A stretch of DNA of 64,000 nucleotides from Streptomyces triculaminicus (GCF_017349075.1 NZ_JAFMOF010000002.1:1116001-1180000), one strand, 5' to 3'; counted from the stretch's first letter, positions 7,527 to 16,350 are shown. The notes: a model not told the origin generated them from the letters alone. Numbers and translations are program-made.

Positions 7527-8042
7527 TCATCGTTTGGGATAGGCGACGGCGTGCAGGTAGGTGACCTGGTAGCCGGTGCGCAGGGTGGCGCGGGTCTTGT
7601 CGCCGGCGTGCAGGCCGGCCAGCGCGCGGACGACGACGGGCACGCCGGCGGGGGCCTCGAACTGCGTGGCGACGTCCGCCCCGCAGCCCTTCGGGGAGCG
7701 CTGAGGGCGGGAGGGGGCGCGGAAGACGGTGGCCAGCTTGGTCTCCGCCGCCGCGCCGAGCTGGACTCGGATCTCGACGTCCGCCGAGGCCGGGGGCTGG
7801 TCGGGGAAGTCGCCCCACCACGAAGCGGTGAGTTCGACCTGGCGGGCGTACGGCGTGGGCTCGAACCGGACCTCGCCGAAGAGGGTCCAGCGCAGGTGGC
7901 CGGTGACGGTCAGGCCGGGCTCAGCGTAGTCGCTGCGGAACTGTGCTCCCGGCGTGCCGGCCGGCACCCAGGTGCCAGCCGTGGTCCGGGCGTACTCGGT
8001 GCCGGTCGCGGTGTCCATGTAGAGGGTCCCCGGGACGGTCAT
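7527..8042 (-). CDS. minor tail/fibre protein, paralog 3 of 3
   Basis: This 171-residue protein begins with the pattern G-T-x-Y-x-D-T-x-T-G, then a short strand ending GTWVPAG, and has a C-terminal beta domain with FRAP near the middle. The two genes upstream encode proteins with the same N-terminal pattern and similar fold, so the three arose by tandem duplication. Its ATG overlaps the upstream stop (ATGA). The shared N-terminus probably docks on the tail and the divergent C-terminus could bind receptor. Confidence 0.65.
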   Translation of the reverse strand: MTVPGTLYMDTATGTEYARTTAGTWVPAGTPGAQFRSDYAEPGLTVTGHLRWTLFGEVRFEPTPYARQVELTASWWGDFPDQPPASADVEIRVQLGAAAETKLATVFRAPSRPQRSPKGCGADVATQFEAPAGVPVVVRALAGLHAGDKTRATLRTGYQVTYLHAVAYPKR

Positions 8043-8554
8043 CGGTTCTCCCTCGGGTGGAGGGCGACGCGCAGGTAGGTGTCGTGCGGCCGGTCGGGGC
8101 TGATCTTCAAGCGCATGCCGGCGGTGTCCTGGCCGGCCTCGGAACGGAAGGTGAAGTCCATCGCGTACGTGACGGTGGTGCCGGCCGGGACGGGGTGCAT
8201 GGTGACGGTGTCGGTCCCGCCGGCACTGGCCCAGGCCGGGGCGCGGAACATCACGGCCAGCTCGTTGGCGCTGCCCTCGCGCACGCGCAGCGAGACCGAC
8301 TCGGGGGTGTCGCCGGAGAACGCAGCCCAGGCCATGGCCTTGATGACCGCCACCCGGTCGTACGCGGCCGGGGCGATCGTCACGGAGGTGAGCGGCGTCC
8401 ACCGGCCCTCGTCGGCCCCGGTAAACGTGACGGCAGCCGGGAACGCTTCGGTGTAGGTCATGCCCTGGCCGGCGCGCCGCCAGGTGCCCGTACAGTCGGC
8501 CCAATAGCGGTCGCCGGTGCGGGTGTCGGTGTACCGGGTTCCGAGGGTTGCTAT
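8039..8554 (-). CDS. minor tail/fibre protein, paralog 2 of 3 (possible ATA start)
   Basis: Also 171 residues, with the N-terminal pattern LGTRYTDTRTGDRYW, then GTWRRAGQG, and a C-terminal domain containing MFRAPAW. No ATG, GTG or TTG lies where the paralogs start. Instead an ATA (8554-8552) overlaps the upstream TAG stop as ATAG, six bases after AAGGGAG, exactly where ATG would be expected. The next in-frame Met is 30 residues in and would delete the conserved N-terminal motif. Start at ATA is therefore the best reading. Confidence 0.65.
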   Translation of the reverse strand: MATLGTRYTDTRTGDRYWADCTGTWRRAGQGMTYTEAFPAAVTFTGADEGRWTPLTSVTIAPAAYDRVAVIKAMAWAAFSGDTPESVSLRVREGSANELAVMFRAPAWASAGGTDTVTMHPVPAGTTVTYAMDFTFRSEAGQDTAGMRLKISPDRPHDTYLRVALHPRENR

Positions 8555-9129
8555 GTCGTGCTCCCTTGATCGGGGTAGGCGGTGGCGCGCAGGAAGGTGC
8601 CCGGTTCGGTGTCCTCGACCTTCACGGTGCACACGCCGGTGCTGCGGGGTTCGATGCCGTTGCAATGCCCGATCAGGCGGTAGGTCGCCGACGCGCCGGC
8701 CGGTAGCCGGTCGTAGGTGGAGACGTCCGCTCCGCCGCCGTCCGGCCAGCACGGTTCGCGGGTGGCTTCGCCGACCCGGCCGGTCAGGGTCCGGCCGTCG
8801 GCGAGGCGGACGTCCCGCGTGATCGTCGTGGTGGTGCTGTTGACCCGCGTGGTCTTCCCGGCTCCGTCGGAGTGCCAGGCGATGGCAGCGTCCACCGACA
8901 CGATCCGCGCGTACGGCGCGGGCGGGACGAGGAGCGAACCCAGCTCGACCTCCGGGGAGGCGTTGCCGGCGTACCCCATCCGGAAGGCGTAGCGGTCGTT
9001 GTCGACGCGGGCCTGCACACTCAACGGGCGGCGCTCCGCCGGCTGCCATGTTCCGTCGTCCAGGGCGGTGTAGACGGTGCCCGCTCGAGTGTCGACGTAG
9101 GTGGTGCCAGGGGTGATCGGGTCAGCCAT
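8551..9129 (-). CDS. minor tail/fibre protein, paralog 1 of 3
   Basis: A 192-residue protein with the same N-terminal layout (GTTYVDTRAGTVY, GTWQPAERR) and a longer beta-rich C-terminal domain containing two Cys. The ATG overlaps the end of the previous fibre gene by 8 nt. It is the first and longest member of the triplicated set and probably attaches to the tail tip. Confidence 0.65.
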   Translation of the reverse strand: MADPITPGTTYVDTRAGTVYTALDDGTWQPAERRPLSVQARVDNDRYAFRMGYAGNASPEVELGSLLVPPAPYARIVSVDAAIAWHSDGAGKTTRVNSTTTTITRDVRLADGRTLTGRVGEATREPCWPDGGGADVSTYDRLPAGASATYRLIGHCNGIEPRSTGVCTVKVEDTEPGTFLRATAYPDQGSTT

Positions 9130-10186
9130 TACCGCCGCCCCCGATGGTGGCCGGCGCGGCGGTGAAGCCGGGGGGCGGGCCTTCGCCGGCCATGACGAGA
9201 TCGGCGGAGCCGACCTTGAACGGCTTGCCGGTGCTCCCGGACTCGGCGACCCACAGGGCCCCGTCTTTCGCGTACAGGACTGCGCCGTCCTGCGGACGGT
9301 CCGGGGCGGCCGCGCAGGGGCCGAGGGTGACGACGCCGGCCGGGGTGACCTTGAACCGCTCGGTGGTGATGTTCTGCTTCACGACCAGGTCGCCGCCGAC
9401 CGTCGCGCCGGTGTTGGCCTCGACGGTGCCTGTCTCGCCCTTGGCGCCCTTGAGGCTGCCGAGGAACGCCCAGTCGCCGCCGGCCTTGTTGAACAGGCCC
9501 ATGGTCGCGGTGTTGATCCACTGGTCCCCGTTCAGGCCCTCGGCCTTCGCCGGGTCCACCGTGGCGGCGTAGAACTTGTTGCCGTCGCGGTGCCAACCCT
9601 CCTCGGTGCGCACGAAGCGGTTGCCGGTGGAGAAGTTGGTGTACTGGGTGCCGAGGCGGAAGCGGGCCAGCTCGGCCGGCGCGGGGTCCTCGCCGCGCGC
9701 AGGGCCGGTGCGGGTGACGAGGTACTGCCCCCACCCGTAGGCGTACCGCTGGTCGTAGTCCGGGGGCAGGTTGAGGGTGCCGTCCGGGTAGCGTGCGAAC
9801 TTCGCGACGACCAGCCGCCGGCCCTCGTCCGTGGCCGGCGGGACGTCGTCGGGCACCACCTGGGGCACCAGGGCGTTGCGCCAGTCGCCGTGGGCGATGT
9901 CCTCGACGTACAGCACGACGTAGCCGGACTGTACGGACGCCGGCACCGGGACTTGCAGGGCGGTGTCGGACTCCACCCAGTACACGCCGCCGGCCTCGTC
10001 GCCGTCCTTGACCCACGCCCTGCCCGGGGCGAGTGCGACGTAGCCGGGGCCGTGGAGGGCGGACAGGGACGGCTCAAAGCTCTCGCGGCTGTCGAAGCCG
10101 GCCACGAAGTCCTGCATGGAGCCGAACATCCTGCGGAAGGTCTGCGCCGGGTAGTCGGCCTCTTCCTGAAACGCGACTGTGATCAC
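9122..10186 (-). CDS. tail fibre-like protein with short collagen-like stem
   Basis: The 354-residue protein has an N-terminal tail-attachment region (EADYPAQTFRRMFGSM), a middle beta domain with the motif LGTQYTNFSTGNRFVR that echoes the three following paralogs, a short collagen-like stretch (GAKGETGTVEANTG) and a C-terminal phage-fibre region ending FTAAPATIGGGG. Its GTG start overlaps the previous stop as GTGA. It probably makes the central or side fibre. Confidence 0.7.
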   Translation of the reverse strand: MITVAFQEEADYPAQTFRRMFGSMQDFVAGFDSRESFEPSLSALHGPGYVALAPGRAWVKDGDEAGGVYWVESDTALQVPVPASVQSGYVVLYVEDIAHGDWRNALVPQVVPDDVPPATDEGRRLVVAKFARYPDGTLNLPPDYDQRYAYGWGQYLVTRTGPARGEDPAPAELARFRLGTQYTNFSTGNRFVRTEEGWHRDGNKFYAATVDPAKAEGLNGDQWINTATMGLFNKAGGDWAFLGSLKGAKGETGTVEANTGATVGGDLVVKQNITTERFKVTPAGVVTLGPCAAAPDRPQDGAVLYAKDGALWVAESGSTGKPFKVGSADLVMAGEGPPPGFTAAPATIGGGGNG

Positions 10187-11145
10187 ACGAACCTCCCGGG
10201 CTGCCACTCGACGAAGCCGCTGGCGGACCCGTCGTAACTCGTCTTGCTCTGCTCGATGGAGACCTCCACCGTCCGGCCGGCCTCCGCCCGCGCCCACTGG
10301 GTGAGGGTCGGCGCGACGGTCGTTCCCGCGCTCGCGCCGTCCGCGTAGTGCGTGAGCGCCGGGGGGCCGGTCACGGGGACGTCGAGCACCAGGCGCTCAC
10401 CGGCGGTCAGCCGGAACGGTGTGCCGTCCGGCCACCGCTCGACGCCCATGCGCCCCACGACCTGGCTGGCCTCCTTGAACACCAGGACCGGCCCTTCAAC
10501 GGGCCCGCGGATCTCCGCTCGCAGCGCGGCGGTGTCCATCGACCCGTTGGTGAGCAGCGCGGTGCGGGGCGGGCCCCAGCCGCCGTCACGCGGGATACGC
10601 AGCGGCATGCGCAGCGCCCGGTGCCGGCCGAAGCGGTAGCCGCCGCGTTTGAAGTCGGTGGAGGGGGCCAGTTCCTTGCGGATCGGGCGCACGGCCCGAA
10701 TCCATGGCTCGGTGCATTCGAGCTGCACGTCGACGAGGGGGTGGAACTGTCCGTACGTCTCGTCGATGCTGGTCTCCCGTTTACGGACGCGGCCGGCGAC
10801 CTGGGCCCAGGCGCCTTGGGCGACGCCGGGCAGGCAGAAGGAGAACGGCTGCTCGTTGCGGGAGTGGGTGAAGGCCGCGGCGACCTCGCCCATGAGGAGA
10901 TCGAGGTGTTCGGAGTCGTCGGCCATCACCCGGAACGTGATGCTGACGACGCGGCCGCGCATGTAGTCGCGGCCGGGCAGCAGCCCGTCGTAGTTGACGA
11001 GTTCGAGGTCATGGGACTTCACGTCCGGCATGGCGGCGAGCCCGTCCACCTTCACCGGCAGGAGCGGGGAGTCCCCGCCCAGGAGCACGCCTCCGTACGC
11101 GAGCGTCCACGGCGTGCCCGTGAACGGGATGCGCGCCGACTTCAT
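10183..11145 (-). CDS. distal tail protein (Dit-like)
   Basis: This 320-residue protein follows the tape measure gene directly, the conserved place of the distal tail protein. It shows the siphovirus tail-component pattern: an N-terminal ring domain (DLELVNYDGLLPGRDYMRG, ITFRVMADD) and a C-terminal galectin/CBM-like region (PVLVFKEASQVVGRM). Dit forms a hexameric hub joining tail tube and baseplate. Confidence 0.75.
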   Translation of the reverse strand: MKSARIPFTGTPWTLAYGGVLLGGDSPLLPVKVDGLAAMPDVKSHDLELVNYDGLLPGRDYMRGRVVSITFRVMADDSEHLDLLMGEVAAAFTHSRNEQPFSFCLPGVAQGAWAQVAGRVRKRETSIDETYGQFHPLVDVQLECTEPWIRAVRPIRKELAPSTDFKRGGYRFGRHRALRMPLRIPRDGGWGPPRTALLTNGSMDTAALRAEIRGPVEGPVLVFKEASQVVGRMGVERWPDGTPFRLTAGERLVLDVPVTGPPALTHYADGASAGTTVAPTLTQWARAEAGRTVEVSIEQSKTSYDGSASGFVEWQPGRFV

Positions 11146-11148
11146 CGT

Positions 11149-13278
11149 TTACCGTCCAATCCGCAGCTGCCATGCGACCTCGCGGCCGATCTCGCGCGGG
11201 TCCGCGTTCGTGCTGGCGTTGATCGTGATCGGCCTCTCGGTCCGGTCCGTCTTGCCGCCCCGGTGCCGCTCCCGGTTGTCGTCCGCGCTGCGGCCGGCCT
11301 TGCGGCCGAAGTCGCCGACCAGGGAGCGGGAGACGATCTGCTGGAGGGGCTGGAGAGCGTCCGCGATCGGATCGCTGTACCCGACGGGCGACGGCCCGAA
11401 GTCGGGCAGGACGGGCAGGGCCATGAACGGCGAGGGGGCCGCGTAGCTCATGGGCATGGCGGCCAGGGACATGAAGCTGGAGAACGGCGACATGACCGCG
11501 TCCTTGATGCCGGAGATGACGCCGCCGACGGACACCGACTTCAGGCCGGAGATGAAGCCGTTGACGACGTCCTTGCCCTTCTGGACCAGCCACGATCCGG
11601 CGTCGCCGATCGCGCCGAGGACCTTGTCCTTCAGGCCCCGGCACCAGCTCACCAGGTCGCCGAGCTTCGAGACCGCGCCGTCCTTCGCCCGGCCGAACCA
11701 GTCGGCGAACTTGCCCGGCAGCTCGCCGAGCTTGGCGCAGGCGTCGCGCACCCAGCCGACTGCGCGGGAGACCGCGTCGGAGATGGCCTGCCAGATGTTT
11801 GCCGTGACGTTTCTGCACGCGTCCCAGGCGGACGAGACCTTGTCCTGTACCCACTGCGCGCCCTGCGACGTGGCGTTGGTGATCCACTGCCAGGCGGAGC
11901 TCACCTTGTCGGAGCACCACTGCCACGCCGCGCCCGTCTTGTCCTGCACCCACTGCCAGGCCGCCGGCACCTCCGTGCGCACCCAGTCCACCGCCGTGGC
12001 GATGGCCGAGCGCATGGCCTCCCAGGCTTGGGCGAAGAGGTTCAGGGCGCCCATGGTGGCCTGGAGCCCGGAGACGAACTGCATCAAGATCCACGATGCG
12101 AGGTCGACCAGGAGCTGCATGGCCTCCGGGTTGTCCGTCAGCGCCCGCATCACCCCGCGCAGGGCCTCGGCCAGGGTGTTCAGCGCCTGCGGCGCGAAGT
12201 CGGCCAGGGAGACCAGCAGATCGGCGAAGGCGCTGGTGACGACCGACAGGAAGTTGATGAAGGCGTCGAAGACCTTGGACAGGGTCGGCGCGTTCTGCGC
12301 GAGCTTGTCGAAGAAGTCCCCGACGATCCGGCCGAGTTCGGCGAACCCCGTCGAGACGTGCTCGACAAAGTCCTGCATGCCCGACTCGTTGAGCGCCTTC
12401 GTCAGGCGCGGCAGGAGCTTGTCCGCGAAGCCGGTCAGGCTGCGGACGAGGGGATCGACGTACTGGGTGCCGGCCTCGAAGAAGGACCGGAACATCCCCC
12501 GGGAGGAGCCGAGCCACCCGCGGATGTGGTCCAGGGCGGCCTTGACCGGCCGCTCCATCACCGAGGCGGCGTCCGCGAAAACGGACTTCGCCTCCTTGGC
12601 GACGGCGGAGAACGACGACTTGAGCTTGTCGGTCCCCAGCGCCAGAGCAGCGATGCCGGCGGCCATCGGCAGCAGCGGGACCGCTGCCAGGGCGGCGACG
12701 GCGACCAGGCCGGCACCCGCGACGACCGCGAGGGTCATCAGCGAGGCGACCGTGGCCATCACGGCCACCTGCACGCCGCTGCCGATCGCGCTGCTCGCGG
12801 CACCGGCCGCGCCGGCGATGCCGCTGAAGGTCTGACGGCCGCCGGCCAGCAGATCGGAGAAGCCGGCCCGTACGGAGGTGAACGCGGTGCCGAAGCCGGC
12901 CGCGATCATCTCTCCAGTGCCGGAGAGGAGCTGCCGGGCGCCGTCGACCGCGCGGCCGACGTTGCCGAGGAAGCCCCGGTCCACCCGTGCCTGAATGCGC
13001 ACATCGCGCCGACGGGTGAGCGCCAACAGGCGTGCCTCGGCGCGCCCGGCGTCCACGTCCGGGCGGATGGTCGGGGTGATGCGACGCGCGCGGCGGGCCA
13101 GGGCGTCCAGCCGGCCCCGTGCCGTGGCGTCGTCGACGTCCACATGGACACGCACTCGCGCCTGCCGCTCGATGCGGTCGAGATACCGCTGGAGCGACTG
13201 GTGGAAGTTGCTGGTGTCCGGGAGGACCTTGATATGGACACGGCCGCCTTCGGGCCCGCCCGGCCCCCCACCTGCCAA
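11149..13278 (-). CDS. tail tape measure protein
   Basis: The longest phage gene lies between the tail chaperones and Dit. Its product has basic helices at the N-terminus (VRVHVDVDDATARGRLDAL), several hydrophobic segments (VMATVASLMTLAVVAGAGLV and after), then Trp-rich repeats of the DKVSSAWQW type. The TTG start lies seven bases after AAGGAG and gives 709 residues, predicting a tail of roughly 105 nm at 1.5 A per residue. The protein sets tail length and may help DNA entry. Confidence 0.9.
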   Translation of the reverse strand: MAGGGPGGPEGGRVHIKVLPDTSNFHQSLQRYLDRIERQARVRVHVDVDDATARGRLDALARRARRITPTIRPDVDAGRAEARLLALTRRRDVRIQARVDRGFLGNVGRAVDGARQLLSGTGEMIAAGFGTAFTSVRAGFSDLLAGGRQTFSGIAGAAGAASSAIGSGVQVAVMATVASLMTLAVVAGAGLVAVAALAAVPLLPMAAGIAALALGTDKLKSSFSAVAKEAKSVFADAASVMERPVKAALDHIRGWLGSSRGMFRSFFEAGTQYVDPLVRSLTGFADKLLPRLTKALNESGMQDFVEHVSTGFAELGRIVGDFFDKLAQNAPTLSKVFDAFINFLSVVTSAFADLLVSLADFAPQALNTLAEALRGVMRALTDNPEAMQLLVDLASWILMQFVSGLQATMGALNLFAQAWEAMRSAIATAVDWVRTEVPAAWQWVQDKTGAAWQWCSDKVSSAWQWITNATSQGAQWVQDKVSSAWDACRNVTANIWQAISDAVSRAVGWVRDACAKLGELPGKFADWFGRAKDGAVSKLGDLVSWCRGLKDKVLGAIGDAGSWLVQKGKDVVNGFISGLKSVSVGGVISGIKDAVMSPFSSFMSLAAMPMSYAAPSPFMALPVLPDFGPSPVGYSDPIADALQPLQQIVSRSLVGDFGRKAGRSADDNRERHRGGKTDRTERPITINASTNADPREIGREVAWQLRIGR

Positions 13279-13291
13279 ATGGTGCTCCTTG

Positions 13292-13813
13292 CTAGTTGAC
13301 GATGAAGGGGGGCGCCTCCGGCTGCTCCTTCGAGCGCTCGGCGACCACGGCCGGGATGGCGACCGACGCGCGGACGGGCGCGAGGTGCGGGGTGCGCGGC
13401 CGGTCGCCGGCCAACGCGGAGGCAAAGGGGTTCGAGGCCCGCTCGGTGGTGCCGGCCGCCTTGCCGGGGCGCGGGTAGGGCGTCGGTTTCTCCAGGGCCC
13501 CGAGCCGCTTCGCGCGCTGCGTGAGCGCCACGTAGGTGTTCCACTGCACCGCGTCCACCAGGTCCGCGAGGATGTGCGCGTGGACGTCCCAGCCGACGGC
13601 CTGCCGGCCGCCGAGGAGAGCGGCCATGACGGCCGCGTCGTCGGGAAGGTTCTCGACAAGCGCCAGAACGGCGCGGGCCGACATCTCGCCCCGGAAGTAC
13701 GCCAGCAGATCTACCGAGTAGAACCGGTGCAAGTCCGCGTAGATGGCGGCCCCGTGCTCGTCCAGCAGCCTGACGAGACTCAGGCTTCCGGGACCTCCGC
13801 AGCCTCCATCCAC
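13292..13813 (-). CDS. tail assembly chaperone, frameshift-extended part
   Basis: This frame overlaps the end of the upstream chaperone gene by 34 nt in the -1 register, has no independent ribosome site and sits immediately before the tape measure gene, the layout of lambda gpG-T. The product is probably made as an extension of the 110-residue chaperone by a -1 shift near CCCGGAA (about 13788). The new part is acidic-helical (LVRLLDEHGAAIYADLHRFY) with a Pro-rich tail. The slip site is not canonical, so the mechanism is uncertain. Confidence 0.65.
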   Translation of the reverse strand: MDGGCGGPGSLSLVRLLDEHGAAIYADLHRFYSVDLLAYFRGEMSARAVLALVENLPDDAAVMAALLGGRQAVGWDVHAHILADLVDAVQWNTYVALTQRAKRLGALEKPTPYPRPGKAAGTTERASNPFASALAGDRPRTPHLAPVRASVAIPAVVAERSKEQPEAPPFIVN

Positions 13814-14112
13814 GCCTCGAAGATCCGCGAACGGCCGTCCAGCGGCAGCTCGTCCAGAGCCGCCGCCATGGCCTTCTTGTCGGTCGCGACCGCGACCAGG
13901 GCCGCGTCCATGGCGTGGATCTTGGTAACGTCCGAGACCTTGTCGGAGCCGAGGGCGTCGATGTGCGCCAGCACGGCCTTGAGGTCACCGCCCGGCACGG
14001 TGGCCAGCGGACGCAGGTGGATCGTTTCGCCAGCGGGGCCGATGAAGGTCAGGCCGGCGGATGCCTTGCTCTCGGCCTCGGCCTTGAGATCAGCGAAGTT
14101 CAGGGTGGTCAA
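13780..14112 (-). CDS. tail assembly chaperone (gpG-like)
   Basis: A 110-residue mostly helical protein (TTG start) lying between tail tube and tape measure genes. It matches the size and position of the short tail chaperone that binds the tape measure during assembly. Its stop lies within the -1 overlap with the next frame. Function is from position rather than from a strong motif. Confidence 0.7.
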   Translation of the reverse strand: MTTLNFADLKAEAESKASAGLTFIGPAGETIHLRPLATVPGGDLKAVLAHIDALGSDKVSDVTKIHAMDAALVAVATDKKAMAAALDELPLDGRSRIFEAWMEAAEVPEA

Positions 14113-14194
14113 GCAGAGGTCTTTCTCAACGGGCCGCGAGGGCGGATTCCACCGCTGCGGCTACCGGCGACGACGCCGGCGGAACGCGGGAAGG

Positions 14195-14794
14195 TCAGAG
14201 CGGATAGCGCTCGGTCACGGTGCCGGTGGAGCCGCCGTAGCCGAGGATGGTGGCCTTCACGGGCACCTCGGACAGGGCGGCCGGGTCCAGGGTGATGGAG
14301 TCGCCGCCGATGATGGCCACCTTGGGGTAGTGCCAGGCGACGGCGTTGTCCCCGTCCGTACCGACGATCAGAAGCGCCTTTTCCGTGGCCGTGGGATTCA
14401 GCGGGATGTTGAAGCCGACCGGCTTGGAGGTGACGGGGTCGGTGATGACCGCCTCGTCCCCCGCCCCGTAGTAGAGCTTGTACGTCTCGACGGTGAAGTC
14501 CTCAAGATTCACCGTGAGCGCGTACGTCTTCTTGGGGTTGGTCTGCTTCAGGTTCGGGTTCTGCCAGGACCCCAGGGTCTCGGCGTCGTCGCCGTCCACC
14601 GACATCTCGATGCCGTTCTCCAACGACGTGTTGCCCACATCCCGCCAGGCCGTGGACTTCACACCGCCGACCTGCGGCATGGTGGCGTTCGGGTCCTTCG
14701 GAAGGATGGGAAGCGCCGGCATCGGTGTGCCGACTTCCGCCACGTACACGTACCCCTGTGAGGGGTTGATGACGGGTTCGATCTTCTCGGCCAA
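14195..14794 (-). CDS. major tail tube protein
   Basis: About 199 residues with the tail-tube pattern: VYVAEVGTPMP near the N-terminus, a beta-rich core (TYALTVNLEDFTVETYKLYYG) and a C-terminal Ig-like strand set (KATILGYGGSTG). The TTG at 14794 has AGGCGG at a proper distance and is preferred to an ATG six codons earlier without a ribosome site. A strong stem-loop precedes the gene. The protein polymerises into the tail tube. Confidence 0.85.
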   Translation of the reverse strand: MAEKIEPVINPSQGYVYVAEVGTPMPALPILPKDPNATMPQVGGVKSTAWRDVGNTSLENGIEMSVDGDDAETLGSWQNPNLKQTNPKKTYALTVNLEDFTVETYKLYYGAGDEAVITDPVTSKPVGFNIPLNPTATEKALLIVGTDGDNAVAWHYPKVAIIGGDSITLDPAALSEVPVKATILGYGGSTGTVTERYPL

Positions 14795-14815
14795 GGGCCG
14801 CCTTTCAAGCATGCC

Positions 14816-14848
14816 GACGGCCCGCCCGGGAATCCCGTGCGGGCCGTC
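14816..14848 (-). terminator. long stem-loop ahead of the tail tube gene
   Basis: Ten perfect base pairs (gacggcccgc / gcgggccgtc) enclose an inner 4-bp stem with loop AAT. There is no following T-run, so it is probably an mRNA-processing or stabilising hairpin or a weak attenuator in front of a highly expressed gene. Confidence 0.55.
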
Positions 14849-14871
14849 AGTGATCGTTCATGTGCAGAGGC

Positions 14872-15318
14872 TTAAGAACCAGCCCACTGGTGGGCGACTC
14901 GTGTCGACCAAGCGTCCGTGCCCTTGACGGACACGTCGTATTCGTAGATCTGACCGACCACCGGGTACGGCTCGGGGGCCACGTGGACCTGCCGGTAGCC
15001 GTTCTCATTCGGGGGTCTGCCGGGGGCGGTGACGGTCCGCAGGAGCGTGCCGTTCTTGAAGATGCGGATGGTGTAGTCCTCCGCGCCTTCGACCGGCAGC
15101 CACATCACGTGTACCTCGTTAGGTGCGCCGCCGTCCCGCCAGACCTGCACGTCCTTGGGGGCCTCCGGGGCGGGGGCGGGCAGGGTCACGGTGAAGGCGA
15201 AGCGCCGCCCGGCCCGGTCCTCGAAGGAGCCGTCGAAGCGGGTGGCGGTGCCGGGGTAGGTGTGGTGGCAGGTCACCGCGGACTCGGTTCCGGGAATGTC
15301 CACGATCTCCGCCGCCAT
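14872..15318 (-). CDS. tail protein, C-terminal Ig/PKD-FN3 part
   Basis: The 148-residue frame continues a PKD-like domain that starts in the upstream gene: the residues HTYPGTATRFDGSFEDRAGR complete a repeat whose WGD motif ends the previous frame. A fibronectin type III-like domain (APKDVQVWRDGG, YTIRIFKNG) follows. Start and upstream stop overlap as TGATG, allowing re-initiation. A -1 shift or a lost base at GGCGATTGATG would join both into one protein. It is probably a decorated tail tube or neck component. Confidence 0.6.
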   Translation of the reverse strand: MAAEIVDIPGTESAVTCHHTYPGTATRFDGSFEDRAGRRFAFTVTLPAPAPEAPKDVQVWRDGGAPNEVHVMWLPVEGAEDYTIRIFKNGTLLRTVTAPGRPPNENGYRQVHVAPEPYPVVGQIYEYDVSVKGTDAWSTRVAHQWAGS

Positions 15319-15914
15319 CAATCGCCCCAGGTGATTTGGCCCTTGCCCGCGACGGCGTTGCGGATGGTGGCGGACACCTTGCGCGGGTCGTCCTCGAAGT
15401 AGCCGAGCTGGACGTCCAGGTCGCGCGGGAGCCGCACGGTTACCGTGGCGGTGGCGGTGTGGCCCTCGAAGCCGGCGTCCTTCCAGGACGGAACGGTGAC
15501 CGTGATGGTCTTCTCGCCGTCGGCGGTGAAGGCGTGCCGCTCGGTGAGCTTGCCGGCCGAGACGGCGGGGGTGGCCGGCGGGGAGCCGTCGCCCCAGTCC
15601 ACCGTCACGCCAGGCTTGACGCCGGTGGCCGACAGCACGCCTTCGAAGTTCGAGCCGGCGTCCATGGCCCAGGAGATTTCCACGGGCAGGACGGGCGCGG
15701 TCGTGACGGTCTTGGTGTTGCCGTCGGCGTCGGTGACCGTGACCGTGTGCGCGCCGGGCGTCTTGTACTCGTGCTCGACCACGACCGGGTCGGATCCGAT
15801 AGTGATGTCGGCCATGTGACCGTCTCCCCAATCCAGGCGCGCGGGGCCGGCGGCTGCGCCAGCCACCTGCGCGCGGTAGTACCTGCCGTCGTCCCGGTCC
15901 GCCGCGAGCGCCAT
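15318..15914 (-). CDS. PKD-repeat tail protein
   Basis: Of 198 residues, most form PKD-type beta-sandwiches: LDWGDGHMADI with HEYKTPGAHTVTV, VDWGDGSPPATP with HAFTADGEKTITV, and a third that breaks off at ITWGD. Such repeats decorate phage tails or bind cell surfaces. The ATG lies just after a possible stop of the upstream gene. See the entry for 14872-15318 for the broken third repeat. Confidence 0.65.
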   Translation of the reverse strand: MALAADRDDGRYYRAQVAGAAAGPARLDWGDGHMADITIGSDPVVVEHEYKTPGAHTVTVTDADGNTKTVTTAPVLPVEISWAMDAGSNFEGVLSATGVKPGVTVDWGDGSPPATPAVSAGKLTERHAFTADGEKTITVTVPSWKDAGFEGHTATATVTVRLPRDLDVQLGYFEDDPRKVSATIRNAVAGKGQITWGD

Positions 15915-16350
15915 CGTCAGCGGCGGGCGGGCGGGCGGTCAGGGGGCGGGCGTTGAGCTGATAGGTGGCCGTGAACCGGCAGGCCCCCGGGTGGCCGGCG
16001 GTCAGCGCGTCGCCCGTCATGAACGGGCCGGTGACCTCAGTGAAGCGGCTCAGGTAGCCGTCCGGTCCCCGATGCTGGTCCCGGCATGCGGCCAGCAGGG
16101 CACCCCGGGCCTGCCGGGCGAGGAGCGAGGCGGCCGGCCGCGAGGCGGCGAGGGCTTCGACGGTGAACATGCCGGAGTCGATGAAACGCGGGTCTCGGGC
16201 CTTGCCGCCCACCCGCCGGGCGACGACCAGCGGCAGGAGCCCGGCCCACTGCTGCGGCATCGCCACCCGCACCGCCGTGCCGGCGGGCAGGTAGGCGCGC
16301 AGCGCCTCCAGGACAAGCGCTTCGGTGTCGGGCAGGACGTACACGGTCAC
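15915..16350 (-). CDS. tail terminator/completion protein, 3' end unclear
   Basis: About 140 residues (VYVLPDTEALVLEALRAYL, LPLVVARRVGG, FTATYQLNARPL) fit the tail terminator that follows the gp10-like connector in HK97-type gene orders. The frame does not stop where expected: it remains open through the whole next gene as an Arg-rich nonsense sequence. Restoring one C in the gccc repeat at about 15921-15937 would create a TGA five bases before the next ATG. A single-base deletion or sequence error is therefore likely. Confidence 0.65.

Noticed and set aside
10348..13299. 983-codon plus frame opposite Dit and tape measure genes
   Set aside because: Antisense to strongly supported phage genes and of low complexity.
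14872..16350. 492-codon frame spanning three tail genes
   Set aside because: The middle third reads the PKD gene in the wrong frame; it looks continuous because of GC-rich DNA and a probable lost base.
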